NCBI GenBank assembly: GCA_036971475.1
Contig: JBAIZL010000003.1
Location: forward strand, 86,723,042-86,787,041
Direction of reading: 5' to 3'
Length of the DNA stretch: 64,000 nucleotides
DNA from: Prosapia bicincta
Lineage: Eukaryota > Arthropoda > Insecta > Hemiptera > Cercopidae
Under the pieces are notes generated by a model. That model was given only the letters and a program-made list of their open reading frames with translations. It was not told where the DNA came from and did no database searches. A program made the translations under genes and the position numbers. How positions within the stretch are numbered: position 1 is the first letter of the stretch; every line of letters starts with the position of its first letter. Positions 46,640 to 59,095 of this stretch are shown in pieces.

Positions 46640-49600
46640 TAGTAGCTCCTCACCTAATAGAGGTCAAAAAAGTGCTGAACCACTCTATGTAAGTTACTCT
46701 CTAGTACAGACTAAGAGATGCGAAATCCTTATTAGTAGGACCCACTCCTAGTAGAGATTAAGAGAAGATAATCCCCTTTAGTAGGTAAACTTCTATTAAT
46801 GACTAACGGACGCAAAACCCTTTAGCAGGACTGCTTGTAGTAATAATTGAAAGAAACTAAGCCCTCTTAGTAGGTTCCATCATAGTAAGAGCTAAGAAGA
46901 GCTAAAAGACTTTAGTAGGTAGCCTCTTAATAGGGATATAGAGATTCTAAAACCCTTTAGTAGGTCCCTCTAGTACAAGGTTCTCTCCTAGTAGAGAATA
47001 AAAGGCACTAAACCCTCTTAGAAGTAAGCCCCCTACTAATTACTAGGAGGTACTAAACCCCTCTTAGTATGCACTTTCCTATCAGAGGCCGAAAAGAGTT
47101 AAACCCCTCTTATTAGTATCTTCCCTCCTAGTAGGGAGTAAGAGATGCTAAACCCTTCTTACTAAGTACCCTTCTAGTAATAACCAAAAGGTACTAAACT
47201 CTCTTTAGTATGTACTTTCATAGTAGAAACCGAAAGGAGTTAACCCCTCTTATTAGTGTTCCCTCCTAGTAGGAAGTAGGAAGTTCTAAAACCTTCTTAC
47301 TAAGTCCGCTTCTAGTAATAACCAAGAGGTGCTAAACCCCTCTTAGTATGTACTTTCCTAGTAGAAGGCAAAAGGAGTTAAACCCCCCTTTTTTAGTATG
47401 TTCCTTTCTAGTAGGGGTGCTAAACCCCTCTTAGTAGGTCCCTTTGTAGTAATAACTAAGAGATGCTAAGAGATGCTAAACCCGTTTATAGTGTCTCCTC
47501 TTCTAGTAATGACTAAGAGGTGCTAAACCCCACTTATTAGTGCCTCCCCTTCTAGTAATAACTAAGGGTGCTAAACCCCTCTTATTAGTGTCTCCTCTAT
47601 TAGTAATAATTATAGGTGCTAAACCCCTCTTATTAGTGCCTCCCCTTCTAGTAATAAGTAAGAGGTGATAAACCCCTCTTATTAGTGCCTCCCCTTCTAG
47701 TAATAACTAAGGGTGCTAAACCCCTCTTATTAGTGTCTCCTCTATTAGTAATAATTATAGGTGCTAAACCCCACTTATTAGTGCCTCCCCTTCTAGTAAT
47801 AAGTAAGAGGTGCTAAACCCCACTTATTAGTGCCTCCCCTTCTAGTAATAACTAAGAGGTGCTAAACCCCTCTTATTAGTGTCTCCTCTTCTAGTAATGA
47901 TTAAGAGGTGCTAAACCCCACTTATTAGTGCCTCCCCTTCTAGTAATAACTAAGAGGTGATAAACCCCTCTTATTAGTGTCTCCTCTTCTAGTAATAACT
48001 TAGAGGTGCTAAACCCCACTTATTAGTGTCTCCCCTTCTAGTAATAACTTAGAGGTGCTAAACCCCACTTATTAGTGTCTCCCCTTCTAGTAATAACTTA
48101 GAGGTGCTAAACCAACCTTATTAGTGTCTCCTCTTCTAGTAATGGTTAAGAGGTGCTAAACCCCACTTATTAGTGCCTCCCCTTCTAGTAATAACTAAGA
48201 GGTGCTAAACCCCACTTATTAGTGCCTCCCCTTCTAGTAATAACTAAGAGGTGATAAACCCCTCTTATTAGTGTCTCCTCTTCTAGTAATGACTAAGAGG
48301 TGCTAAACCCCACTTATTAGTGCCTCCCCTTCTAGTAATAACTAAGAGGTGATATAACCCCTCTTGTTAGTGTCTCCTATTATAGTAATGATTAATAGGT
48401 GCTAAACCCCACTTATTAGTGCCTCTCCTTCTAGTAATAACTAAGAGGTGCTAAACCCCTCTTATTAGTATCTCCTCTTCTAGTAATGATTAAGAGGTGC
48501 TAAACCCCACTTATTAGTGTCTCCCCTTCTAGCAATAACTAAGAGTTGCTAAACCCCCCTTATTAGTATCTCATCTTCTAGTAGTGATTAAGAGGTGCTA
48601 AACCCCACTTATTAGTGCCTCCCCTTCTAGTAATAACTAAGAGGTGCTAAGCCCCTCTTGTTAGTGTCTCCTCTTATAGTAATGATTAATAGGTGCTAAA
48701 CCCCACTTATTAGTGCCTCCCCTTCTAGTAATAACTAAGAGGTGCTAAACCCCTCTTATTAGTATCTCCTCTTCTAGTAATGACTTAGAGGTGCTAAATC
48801 CCACTTATTAGTGTCTCCTCTATTAGTAATAATTATAGGTGCTAAACCCCACTTATTAGTGCCTCCCCTTCTAGTAATAACTAAGTGGTGCTAAACCCCA
48901 CTTATTAGTGCCTCCCCTTCTAGTAATAACTTAGAGGTGCTAAACCCCTCTTATTAGTGTCTCCTCTATTAGTAATAATTATAGGTGCTAAACCCCACTT
49001 ATTAGTGCCTCCCCTTCTAGTAATAACTAAGAGGTGATAAACCCCTCTTATTAGTGTCTCCTCTTCTAGTAATGACTAAGAGGTGCTAAACCCCACTTAT
49101 TAGTGCCTCCCCTTCTAGTAATAACTAAGAGGTGCTAAACCCCTCTTATTAGTGTCTCCTCTTCTAGTAATGACTAAGAGGTGCTAAACCCCACTTATTA
49201 GTGCCTCCCCTTCTAGTAATAACTAAGAGGTGATAAACCCCTCTTATTAGTGTCTCCTCTTCTAGTAATGACTAAGAGGTGCTAAACCCCACTTATTAGT
49301 GCCTCCCCTTCTAGTAATAACTAAGAGGTGATAAACCCCTCTTATTAGTGTCCCCTCTTCTAGTAATGACTAAGAGGTGCTAAACCCCACTTATTAGTGC
49401 CTCCCCTTCTAGTAATAACTAAGAGGTGATAAACCCCTCTTATTAGTGTCTCCTCTTCTAGTAATGATTAAGAGGTGCTAAACCCCACTTATTAGTGCCT
49501 CCCCTTCTAGTAATAACTAAGAGGTGCTAAACCCCTCTTATTAGTATCTCCTCTTCTAGTAATGATTAAGAGGTGCTAAACCCCACTTATTAGTGCCTCC

Positions 49601-52600
49601 CCTTCTAGTAATAACTAAGAGGTGATAAACCCCTCTTATTAGTGTCTCCTCTTCTAGTAATGATTAAGAGGTGCTAAACCCCACTTACTAGTGCCTCCCC
49701 TTCTAGTAATAACTAAGAGGTGATAAACCCCTCTTATTAGTGCCTCCCCTTCTAGTAATAACTAAGAGGTGCTAAACCCCTCTTATTAGTATCTCCTCTT
49801 CTAGTAATGATTAAGAGGTGCTAAACCCCACTTATTAGTGCCTCCCCTTCTAGTAATAACTAAGAGGTGATAAACCCCTCTTATTAGTGTCTCCTCTTCT
49901 AGTAATGACTTAGAGGTGCTAAACCCCTCTTATTAGTGTCTCCTCTATTAGTAATAATTATAGGTGCTAAACCCCACTTATTAGTGCCTCCCCTTCTAGT
50001 AATAACTAAGAGGTGCTAAACCCCACTTATTAGTGCCTCCCCTTCTAGTAATAACTTAGAGGTGCTAAACCCCTCTTATTAGTGTCTCCTCTATTAGTAA
50101 TAATTATAGGTGCTAAACCCCACTTATTAGTGCCTCCCCTTCTAGTAATAACTAAGAGGTGATAAACCCCTCTTATTAGTGTCTCCTCTTCTAGTAATGA
50201 CTAAGAGGTGCTAAACCCCACTTATTAGTGCCTCCCCTTCTAGTAATAACTAAGAGGTGCTAAACCCCTCTTATTAGTGTCTCCTCTTCTAGTAATGACT
50301 AAGAGGTGCTAAACCCCACTTATTAGTGCCTCCCCTTCTAGTAATAACTAAGAGGTGATAAACCCCTCTTATTAGTGTCTCCTCTTCTAGTAATGACTAA
50401 GAGGTGCTAAACCCCACTTATTAGTGCCTCCCCTTCTAGTAATAACTAAGAGGTGATAAACCCCTCTTATTAGTGTCTCCTCTTCTAGTAATGACTAAGA
50501 GGTGCTAAACCCCACTTATTAGTGCCTCCCCTTCTAGTAATAACTAAGAGGTGCTAAACCCCTCTTATTAGTATCTCCTCTTCTAGTAATGATTAAGAGG
50601 TGCTAAACCCCACTTATTAGTGCCTCCCCTTCTAGTAATAACTAAGAGGTGATAAACCCCTCTTATTAGTGTCTCCTCTTCTAGTAATGATTAAGAGGTG
50701 CTAAACCCCACTTATTAGTGCCTCCCCTTCTAGTAATAACTAAGAGGTGATAAACCACTCTTATTAGTGCCTCCCCTTCTAGTAATAACTAAGAGGTGCT
50801 AAACCCCTCTTATTAGTATCTCCTCTTCTAGTAATGGTTAAGAGGTGCTAAACCCCACTTATTAGTGCCTCCCCTTCTAGTAATAACTAAGAGGTGCTAA
50901 ACCCCACTTATTAGTGCCTCCCCTTCTAGTAATAACTAAGAGGTGATAAACCCCTCTTATTAGTGTCTCCTCTTCTAGTAATGACTAAGAGGTGCTAAAC
51001 CCCACTTATTAGTGCCTCCCCTTCTAGTAATAACTAAGAGGTGATATAACCCCTCTTGTTAGTGTCTCCTATTATAGTAATGATTAATAGGTGCTAAACC
51101 CCACTTATTAGTGCCTCTCCTTCTAGTAATAACTAAGAGGTGCTAAACCCCTCTTATTAGTATCTCCTCTTCTAGTAATGATTAAGAGGTGCTAAACCCC
51201 ACTTATTAGTGTCTCCCCTTCTAGCAATAACTAAGAGTTGCTAAACCCCCCTTATTAGTATCTCATCTTCTAGTAGTGATTAAGAGGTGCTAAACCCCAC
51301 TTATTAGTGCCTCCCCTTCTAGTAATAACTAAGAGGTGCTAAGCCCCTCTTGTTAGTGTCTCCTCTTATAGTAATGATTAATAGGTGCTAAACCCCACTT
51401 ATTAGTGCCTCCCCTTCTAGTAATAACTAAGAGGTGCTAAACCCCTCTTATTAGTATCTCCTCTTCTAGTAATGACTTAGAGGTGCTAAATCCCACTTAT
51501 TAGTGTCTCCTCTATTAGTAATAATTATAGGTGCTAAACCCCACTTATTAGTGCCTCCCCTTCTAGTAATAACTAAGTGGTGCTAAACCCCACTTATTAG
51601 TGCCTCCCCTTCTAGTAATAACTTAGAGGTGCTAAACCCCTCTTATTAGTGTCTCCTCTATTAGTAATAATTATAGGTGCTAAACCCCACTTATTAGTGC
51701 CTCCCCTTCTAGTAATAACTAAGAGGTGATAAACCCCTCTTATTAGTGTCTCCTCTTCTAGTAATGACTAAGAGGTGCTAAACCCCACTTATTAGTGCCT
51801 CCCCTTCTAGTAATAACTAAGAGGTGCTAAACCCCTCTTATTAGTGTCTCCTCTTCTAGTAATGACTAAGAGGTGCTAAACCCCACTTATTAGTGCCTCC
51901 CCTTCTAGTAATAACTAAGAGGTGATAAACCCCTCTTATTAGTGTCTCCTCTTCTAGTAATGACTAAGAGGTGCTAAACCCCACTTATTAGTGCCTCCCC
52001 TTCTAGTAATAACTAAGAGGTGATAAACCCCTCTTATTAGTGTCCCCTCTTCTAGTAATGACTAAGAGGTGCTAAACCCCACTTATTAGTGCCTCCCCTT
52101 CTAGTAATAACTAAGAGGTGATAAACCCCTCTTATTAGTGTCTCCTCTTCTAGTAATGATTAAGAGGTGCTAAACCCCACTTATTAGTGCCTCCCCTTCT
52201 AGTAATAACTAAGAGGTGCTAAACCCCTCTTATTAGTATCTCCTCTTCTAGTAATGATTAAGAGGTGCTAAACCCCACTTATTAGTGCCTCCCCTTCTAG
52301 TAATAACTAAGAGGTGATAAACCCCTCTTATTAGTGTCTCCTCTTCTAGTAATGATTAAGAGGTGCTAAACCCCACTTACTAGTGCCTCCCCTTCTAGTA
52401 ATAACTAAGAGGTGATAAACCCCTCTTATTAGTGCCTCCCCTTCTAGTAATAACTAAGAGGTGCTAAACCCCTCTTATTAGTATCTCCTCTTCTAGTAAT
52501 GATTAAGAGGTGCTAAACCCCACTTATTAGTGCCTCCCCTTCTAGTAATAACTAAGAGGTGATAAACCCCTCTTATTAGTGTCTCCTCTTCTAGTAATGA

Positions 52601-54990
52601 CTTAGAGGTGCTAAACCCCTCTTATTAGTGTCTCCTCTATTAGTAATAATTATAGGTGCTAAACCCCACTTATTAGTGCCTCCCCTTCTAGTAATAACTA
52701 AGAGGTGCTAAACCCCACTTATTAGTGCCTCCCCTTCTAGTAATAACTTAGAGGTGCTAAACCCCTCTTATTAGTGTCTCCTCTATTAGTAATAATTATA
52801 GGTGCTAAACCCCACTTATTAGTGCCTCCCCTTCTAGTAATAACTAAGAGGTGATAAACCCCTCTTATTAGTGTCTCCTCTTCTAGTAATGACTAAGAGG
52901 TGCTAAACCCCACTTATTAGTGCCTCCCCTTCTAGTAATAACTAAGAGGTGCTAAACCCCTCTTATTAGTGTCTCCTCTTCTAGTAATGACTAAGAGGTG
53001 CTAAACCCCACTTATTAGTGCCTCCCCTTCTAGTAATAACTAAGAGGTGATAAACCCCTCTTATTAGTGTCTCCTCTTCTAGTAATGACTAAGAGGTGCT
53101 AAACCCCACTTATTAGTGCCTCCCCTTCTAGTAATAACTAAGAGGTGATAAACCCCTCTTATTAGTGTCTCCTCTTCTAGTAATGACTAAGAGGTGCTAA
53201 ACCCCACTTATTAGTGCCTCCCCTTCTAGTAATAACTAAGAGGTGCTAAACCCCTCTTATTAGTATCTCCTCTTCTAGTAATGATTAAGAGGTGCTAAAC
53301 CCCACTTATTAGTGCCTCCCCTTCTAGTAATAACTAAGAGGTGATAAACCCCTCTTATTAGTGTCTCCTCTTCTAGTAATGATTAAGAGGTGCTAAACCC
53401 CACTTATTAGTGCCTCCCCTTCTAGTAATAACTAAGAGGTGATAAACCACTCTTATTAGTGCCTCCCCTTCTAGTAATAACTAAGAGGTGCTAAACCCCT
53501 CTTATTAGTATCTCCTCTTCTAGTAATGATTAAGAGGTGCTAAACCCCACTTATTAGTGCCTCCCCTTCTAGTAATAACTAAGAGGTGATAAACCCCTCT
53601 TATTAGTGTCTCCTCTTCTAGCAATGACTTAGAGGTGCTAAACCCCTCTTATTAGTGTCTCCTCTATTAGTAATAATTATAGGTGCTAAACCCCACTTAT
53701 TAGTGCCTCCCCTTCTAGTAATAACTAAGAGGTGCTAAACCCCACTTATTAGTGCCTCACCTTCTAGTAATAACTTAGAGGTGCTAAACCCCTCTTATTA
53801 GTGTCTCCTCTATTAGTAATAATTATAGGTGCTAAACCCCACTTATTAGTGCCTCCCCTTCTAGTAATAACTAAGAGGTGATAAACCCCTCTTATTAGTG
53901 TCTCCTCTTCTAGTAATGACTAAGAGGTGCTAAACCTCACTTATTAGTGCCTCCCCTTCTAGTAATAACTAAGAGGTGCTAAACCCCTCTTATTAGTGTC
54001 TCCTCTTCTAGTAATGACTAAGAGGTGCTAAACCCCACTTATTAGTGCCTCCCCTTCTAGTAATAACTAAGAGGTGATAAACCCCTCTTATTAGTGTCTC
54101 CTCTATTAGTAATAATTATAGGTGCTAAACCCCACTTATTAGTGCCTCCCCTTCTAGTAATAACTAAGAGGTGATAAACCCCTCTTATTAGTGTCTCCTC
54201 TTCTAGTAATGACTAAGAGGTGCTAAACCCCACTTATTAGTGCCTCCCCTTCTAGTAATAACTAAGAGGTGATAAACCCCTCTTATTAGTGTCTCCTCTT
54301 CTAGTAATGACTAAGAGGTGCTAAACCCCACTTATTAGTGCCTCCCCTTCTAGTAATAACTAAGAGGTGATAAACCCCACTTATTAGTGTCTCCTCTTCT
54401 AGTAATAACTAAGAGGTGCTAAACCCCTCTTATTAGTGTCTCCTCTTCTAGTAATAACTAAGAGGTGATAAACCCCACTTATTAGTGTCTCCTCTTCTAG
54501 TAATGACTAAGAGGTGCTAAACCCCACTTATTAGTGCCTCCCCTTCTAGTAATAACTAAGAGGTGATAAACCCCTCTTATTAGTGTCTCCTCTTCTAGTA
54601 ATGACTAAGAGGTGCTAAACCCCACTTATTAGTGCCTCCCCTTCTAGTAATAACTAAGAGGTGATAAACCCCACTTATTAGTGTCTCCTCTTCTAGTAAT
54701 GACTAAGAGGTGCTAAACCCCACTTATTAGTGCCTCCCCTTCTAGTAATAACTAAGAGGTGCTAAACCCCTCTTATTAGTGTCTCCTCTTCTAGTAATGA
54801 CTAAGAGGTGCTAAACCCCACTTATTAGTATCTCCTCTTCTAGTAATAACTAAGAGGTGCTAAACCTTTTTGTTAGTAGACCCTCTCCTAATAGAGATTA
54901 AGAGTCGCCAAACCCTTTTCGTAGTATCTTCGTAGGCACTAAGATACACTAAACCCCTCTTCCTAAGTCCCATTATAATAATGGCTAAAG
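46640..54990. repeat. About 49-bp satellite array, about 165 units, with higher-order repeats
   Basis: The unit has landmarks TAAGAGGTG(C/A)TAAACCCC, CTTATTAGTG and CTCC(C/T)CTTCTAGTAAT(A/G)A. Two main forms alternate: one with CCCACTTATTAGTGCCTCCC and one with CCCTCTTATTAGTGTCTCCT, giving a dimer of about 98 bp. The edges (46.64-47.5 kb and 54.87-54.99 kb) are strongly diverged while the core is highly uniform, as expected for unequal exchange. No open frame persists because the unit contains TAA and TAG in several frames. Confidence 0.97.
48127..53510. repeat. 2,692-bp tandem duplication within the satellite
   Basis: Private variants recur at a constant offset of 2,692 bases: GATATAACCC (48351 and 51043), TCCCCTCTTC after GTG (49351 and 52043), CTTACTAG (49684 and 52376), CTAAGTGG (48881 and 51573), TAAACCACTC (50751 and 53443) and AATGGTTAAG (48141 and 50833). 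Copy A is about 48127-50818 and copy B about 50819-53510. 2,692 is close to 55 basic units. Confidence 0.9.
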
Positions 54991-55319
54991 AAGCTAAACC
55001 GCTCTCGGAACACTTATTATAAGATTTGAATTTTTTAATAAACATATTCTACCTTTCTCTTATGATATAAATAACTATTTACCAAATCAAAGAATATAAC
55101 TATTTATAAGTATATCTTACAAAAGAATACAAAAGGACAACGACTCTACCGCAATAACTTATAGACATGTAATCTTACATATTTACAATTAATTAAAATA
55201 TTAACACAAAAGAAAATAAATTATTCGATCTCATAAACGCTTCTAGATATACGTTATGAATTTTGTATTCGTTAACAAAATAAAATTATATCTCTTGATA
55301 TTTTACATTAGTTTGTCAC

Positions 55320-55620
55320 TGCTCAATAAATCATCTGACTTTAACCAACAGAAATTAATGGCCCGTACTTTCGAAACGCCTCCCCCGTTTGTTTGCTAAG
55401 ATAAAAGGCCTTTTCATTGCACAAAGGCTCGATTAGCCCATTGTTGTAATTACTCCAAAATATTCCAACAATTAGAACAGATTGCAATGTATCTCAGAAG
55501 TTTAATCGCCAGGAGCGCTGTATATCATTTAGCTCTGCGGAACTTTGCAGACGGTGCGAAGAAACTTATTGGACGGTAAAATTAATTTATGGCTAATCCT
55601 TTCACTAAGGTTGTTTAAAT
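55320..55620. other. Unique, moderately GC-rich non-coding segment
   Basis: Between two tandem arrays lies about 300 bases of complex sequence without repeats or a long ORF. It contains homeodomain-type TAATTA, a GCACAAAGG motif and GGCTAATCC. It looks unlike the surrounding repeats and could be a conserved non-coding element, but I cannot test conservation here. Confidence 0.3.
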
Positions 55621-55784
55621 TGCGTTAAAAGGGTGTTCGGAAAACGAAAATTTCAATTTATATTGAAATTATAAGTTTATGCATTAAATTGCAAACTTGG
55701 ATAATATTTTTGATAATTGTAAGTCATAAAGTTCTTAAAGATTTTATCTACCTATTTCACTCAGTTGTTATTCCGATTTTATCG

Positions 55785-56845
55785 GTGACAGGGGCGTAAA
55801 TATTTCTGATTGTAAAGGGACGAACTGCACGCAATAGTTCTGATTGTAAACTCGACAGTGACTGTACAAAAATAGTTCTAATTGAAACGTCCCGTCGACA
55901 GTTACAAAATGTACGAAAATATTTCTGATTTTAACTTAAACAGGTATGAACTGTACGAAAATAGTCGACAAGAACAAACGCCCTAATTGTAGCATCCACT
56001 GGTACGAATTGAACGAAAATAGTTCTGGTTGTAAAGTCGCCAGGGACGAACTGTAACAAAGTAGTTCTACTTATAACATCGTAGGGGACGAACTGTAAGA
56101 AAATAGTTCTGGTTGTAAAGTCGACAGGGACAAACTGTAAGAAAAACGTCCTAATTGTAGCCTCCACTGGTACGAATTGAACGAAAATAGTTCTGGTTGT
56201 AAAGTCGCCAGGGACGAACTGTAACAAAGTAGTTCTAATTATAACATCGTAGGAGACGAACTGTAAGAAAATAGTTCTGGTTGTAAAGTCGACAGGGACA
56301 ATTTGTAAGAAAAACGTCCTAATTGTAGCATGGACTGGTACGAGCTGTGCGAAAATAGTTCTGGTTGTAAAGTTGCCAGGGACGAACTGTAACAAAGTAG
56401 TTCTGATTGTAAGTCTCGTCAACAGGGATGAATTGTATGAAAATAGTCTGATTGTACGTCGACAGGGACGAACTGTAACAAAGTAGTTCTGATTGTAAGT
56501 CGCGTCAACAGGGATGAATTGTATGAAAATAGTCTGATTGTACGTCGACAGGGACGAACTGTAACAAAGTAGTTCTGATTGTAAGTCGCGTCAACAGGGA
56601 TGAATTGTAGGAAAATAGTCTGATTGTACGTCGACAGGGACGAACTGTACCTAAATAGTTTTGACTGGAACATCGAAAGGGATAAAATGTAAGTAAAAAG
56701 TTCTTATTACAACATCGACACCGACGAATTGTACGAAAATAGTTATGATTGTAAAATCGTAGGGGACGAACTGCATAAAAATAGTTCTGATTGTAACGTC
56801 AACAGGGACGATTGTTGGGAAATATTTCTGATCGTTAAATGTTAC
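55785..56845. repeat. 42-bp minisatellite, about 25 units
   Basis: The unit is of type TTCTGGTTGTAAAGTCG(C/A)CAG plus GGACGAACTGTAA(C/G)AAA(G/A)TAG. A longer block of about 81 bp with GCGTCAACAGGGATGAATTG recurs three times at 56415-56625. Minus-strand frames of 71-163 codons stay open because 42 is divisible by three, with 14-residue repeats (TTRTIFLQFVPVD-like). Treated as repeat translation. Confidence 0.93.
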
Positions 56846-57593
56846 ATGAAAGGCGTAAACTAACAAACATCTGACGAAGAAGAACGAATGTACTTTGGGT
56901 ATTTATTGAAAGAATATAACACTTATAACATATTATTTGTAAACAAATATCTTTAACAGTATTTACAAAACGCGTTTCAAATATTATGAAATACTAAGCG
57001 CTGAAGACCATTGACTTACTACATATATGTGTTTTATTTTCAGTTTAGACAAATAAACTATCGTTCGATTCCACCGATAAATTCTCATTTAGTTAAAATT
57101 TAAGTACACAATTTATCAAAATTTAATACTAAATTTACACCTCAGATTTGCTTAAAGTAAAGGTTGTGCAAAATTTGTAATAATGTAATTAAATCAACAT
57201 GACATTTTGAAAAAAATATTATTACAAAAGTGTCGCGAAACGATTGTTTGCCATTCAATGCGGCAACACCGCCACAACGGACAAATCTTCTATTTGGATC
57301 TTAAAAGTGTATCACAGGCAGCTCTTCAATTATACTTGCCATTTTCAAGCACCTCCTTGTGAGAAAAGCATTTTCAGCACTTGTTGCAATAAAAACAAAA
57401 TATATTGGAACAAACTTGATGGTACTAATGACTTGCGTTGTGCTCTTACTGAAATACAACCTCAAATAGGCAAGCTAGGGAGAAAAGATTCAACCTCATC
57501 CATCTCAGTAACAGACTTTTCTCTTTATCAGTTAAAATTTACCTTGCATATTAAAACTTGTTATAACATGTTTCTTGTGAAAGTAATTGTTTT

Positions 57594-57595
<2 letters not shown>
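56846..57595. other. Spacer with one unassigned coding-like patch
   Basis: From 57244 to about 57545 one plus frame stays open with fairly mixed residue composition (for example CNKNKIYWNKLDGTNDLRCA) before running into (TA)n. I do not recognise it. It may be part of a decayed transposon. Confidence 0.3.

Positions 57596-57641
<46 letters not shown>
57596..57641. repeat. (TA)n microsatellite
   Basis: Perfect (TA)n flanked on both sides by TTTCAATATA-type sequence in inverted orientation (GTTTTCAATA left, TATTGAAATG right). Confidence 0.95.
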
Positions 57642-57643
<2 letters not shown>

Positions 57644-58559
57644 AAATGAATTGTTTTCAATATATACAATATTTGTTTCTTTTTTATATGGCCATACCAT
57701 TCATACATAGTGTAAAGTGGAGGGTTTCACTTCAAGAAGAGAGGGCGTTGTACCAAAAAGTTTGGGAACCCCTACTGTAGGTCATTGCAAACTCTGCCAA
57801 CCAGATTCCTTTCTGGTTCCCGAACAAGGACATCGCTACCTAACGTTATTTTGGGTTTACTTATTCGTGCTGTTATATTTGAGTTTTCGTACAATGTGAG
57901 CCAGATACTTCCGTGACAGGAAAGCCAACTAAAACGAAACCAAATCGAATAGGAGTAATATACTACTGTCCTATAATAAATATTAAATAGAATAATAATT
58001 ACTAAATATTAGTTTTAGCACACACAAAATAACAAACATGTTCCCAGAAAGTTAAATTGTTTTTAAAGAAATATACATTACAATAAATTATAAAACAAAA
58101 ATTAAATATTTTCAACAAATTTGAGTAAAAAGTGCAATCAATAAACTATGCAACTTCACCCCTCTGATTATTGCCCAAAGTTACTACTAGCTTCTCAAGG
58201 CTTCGAAAGCAAACTTACACTGAGGGGGGGTAAGAGCACCCCTAATAGGGAGGGTAATAAAAACGATAGTAAATACGAATAAAAAATTTTATTATTAAAT
58301 AAGAACAAACATTATGGGGTTTAAGGATATGCAATATGAAGTGTTTTAAACAATACATCACTGAAATGGCGCCCTCCGTTGTTGATTCATTCGTTGAGTC
58401 TTTCTCTGAAGTCGACCCTTATTTTATGAGCCTTGAACGGTTTCCTCCAACCAAAAGCAGGAAAAGCTTTTAATGACCTTTAAAGTACGTACTTGTAGAT
58501 CAAATCAAACTGTTAGCAAAGTATTTTTTATGGGTAACTTCACTGTTCATTGGGGTCAA
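57642..58559. other. Spacer, nothing firmly recognised
   Basis: CAAAAAGTTTGGGAACCCCT at 57755-57774 resembles the end of a DNA-transposon-derived repeat, but I found no opposite end. The rest is AT-rich. Confidence 0.4.
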
Positions 58560-59095
58560 TGATGTAAGTCTTCCGTAACATTGAGGAGAAAGTTAGAACA
58601 GATATCGGCTTTTGTATTACAGTTCTTAGACTCCTTCATCACTGTAGCACGTGGCTAGTTTGTCTTTTTGCGGTCCAAGATGGCGCTGCAGACTACACAC
58701 AGCATGTCAGTCTCTTTCATGGGCGATGGAAATGTTTCACGGAAGTAATTTCTTTGCGTGGAAATGGTGTTTGTCAGACCTCACAAGGTCTGATTTTTTC
58801 TCTTGTGCTATCTCAAGTCCAAGGTGTACCAACATTGCCCTCAAACTATGCCTTCAAGAAAATGGTAACTCAAGAAGTTGAAGCAATGCCGTCCAACATG
58901 ACTCGTGGAGCAATGAACAACTTTAGAGAAAAACTCTAAAAAAAAATGGAGGTGTCATTTTAGTGATGTTTTGTTTACAGCACTATATTGTTGTAGGTTC
59001 TTAAACTGTATTATGTGTATTCTTAGTTAATAAAAAGTTTTATCTTTTTTATTAGCTACCCCAATAGGACATCCCTTTAAACCACGCCCTGTATC
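58560..59095 (+). pseudogene. Decayed Tc1/mariner-superfamily transposase and right end
   Basis: Shifted plus frames give VQDGAADYTQHV (the region of the second catalytic Asp, normally QDGAPPH), then LSDLTRSDFF (equivalent of the S-P-D-L-T-P-L-D-F-F block), then YLKSKVYQHCPQTM. This order is characteristic of an arthropod IS630-Tc1-mariner transposase type. Stops and frameshifts are frequent. About 59063-59091 the sequence GGACATCCCTTTAAACCACGCCCTGTA looks like the right terminal repeat. The left end was not identified. Confidence 0.65.

Noticed and set aside
55931..56866. 163-codon minus-strand frame with 14-residue repeats
   Set aside because: It follows from a 42-bp minisatellite; neighbouring units break frame and no start, signal peptide or domain is evident.
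56960..57015. Minus-strand TTTGAAACGCGTTTTG as a hammerhead
   Set aside because: It has the GAAACGCGT half but no core motif upstream; retained only as a possible repeat relic.
57244..57780. 178-codon frame as a gene
   Set aside because: It runs through a (TA)n microsatellite and I recognise no domain; only its first 100 codons look non-random.
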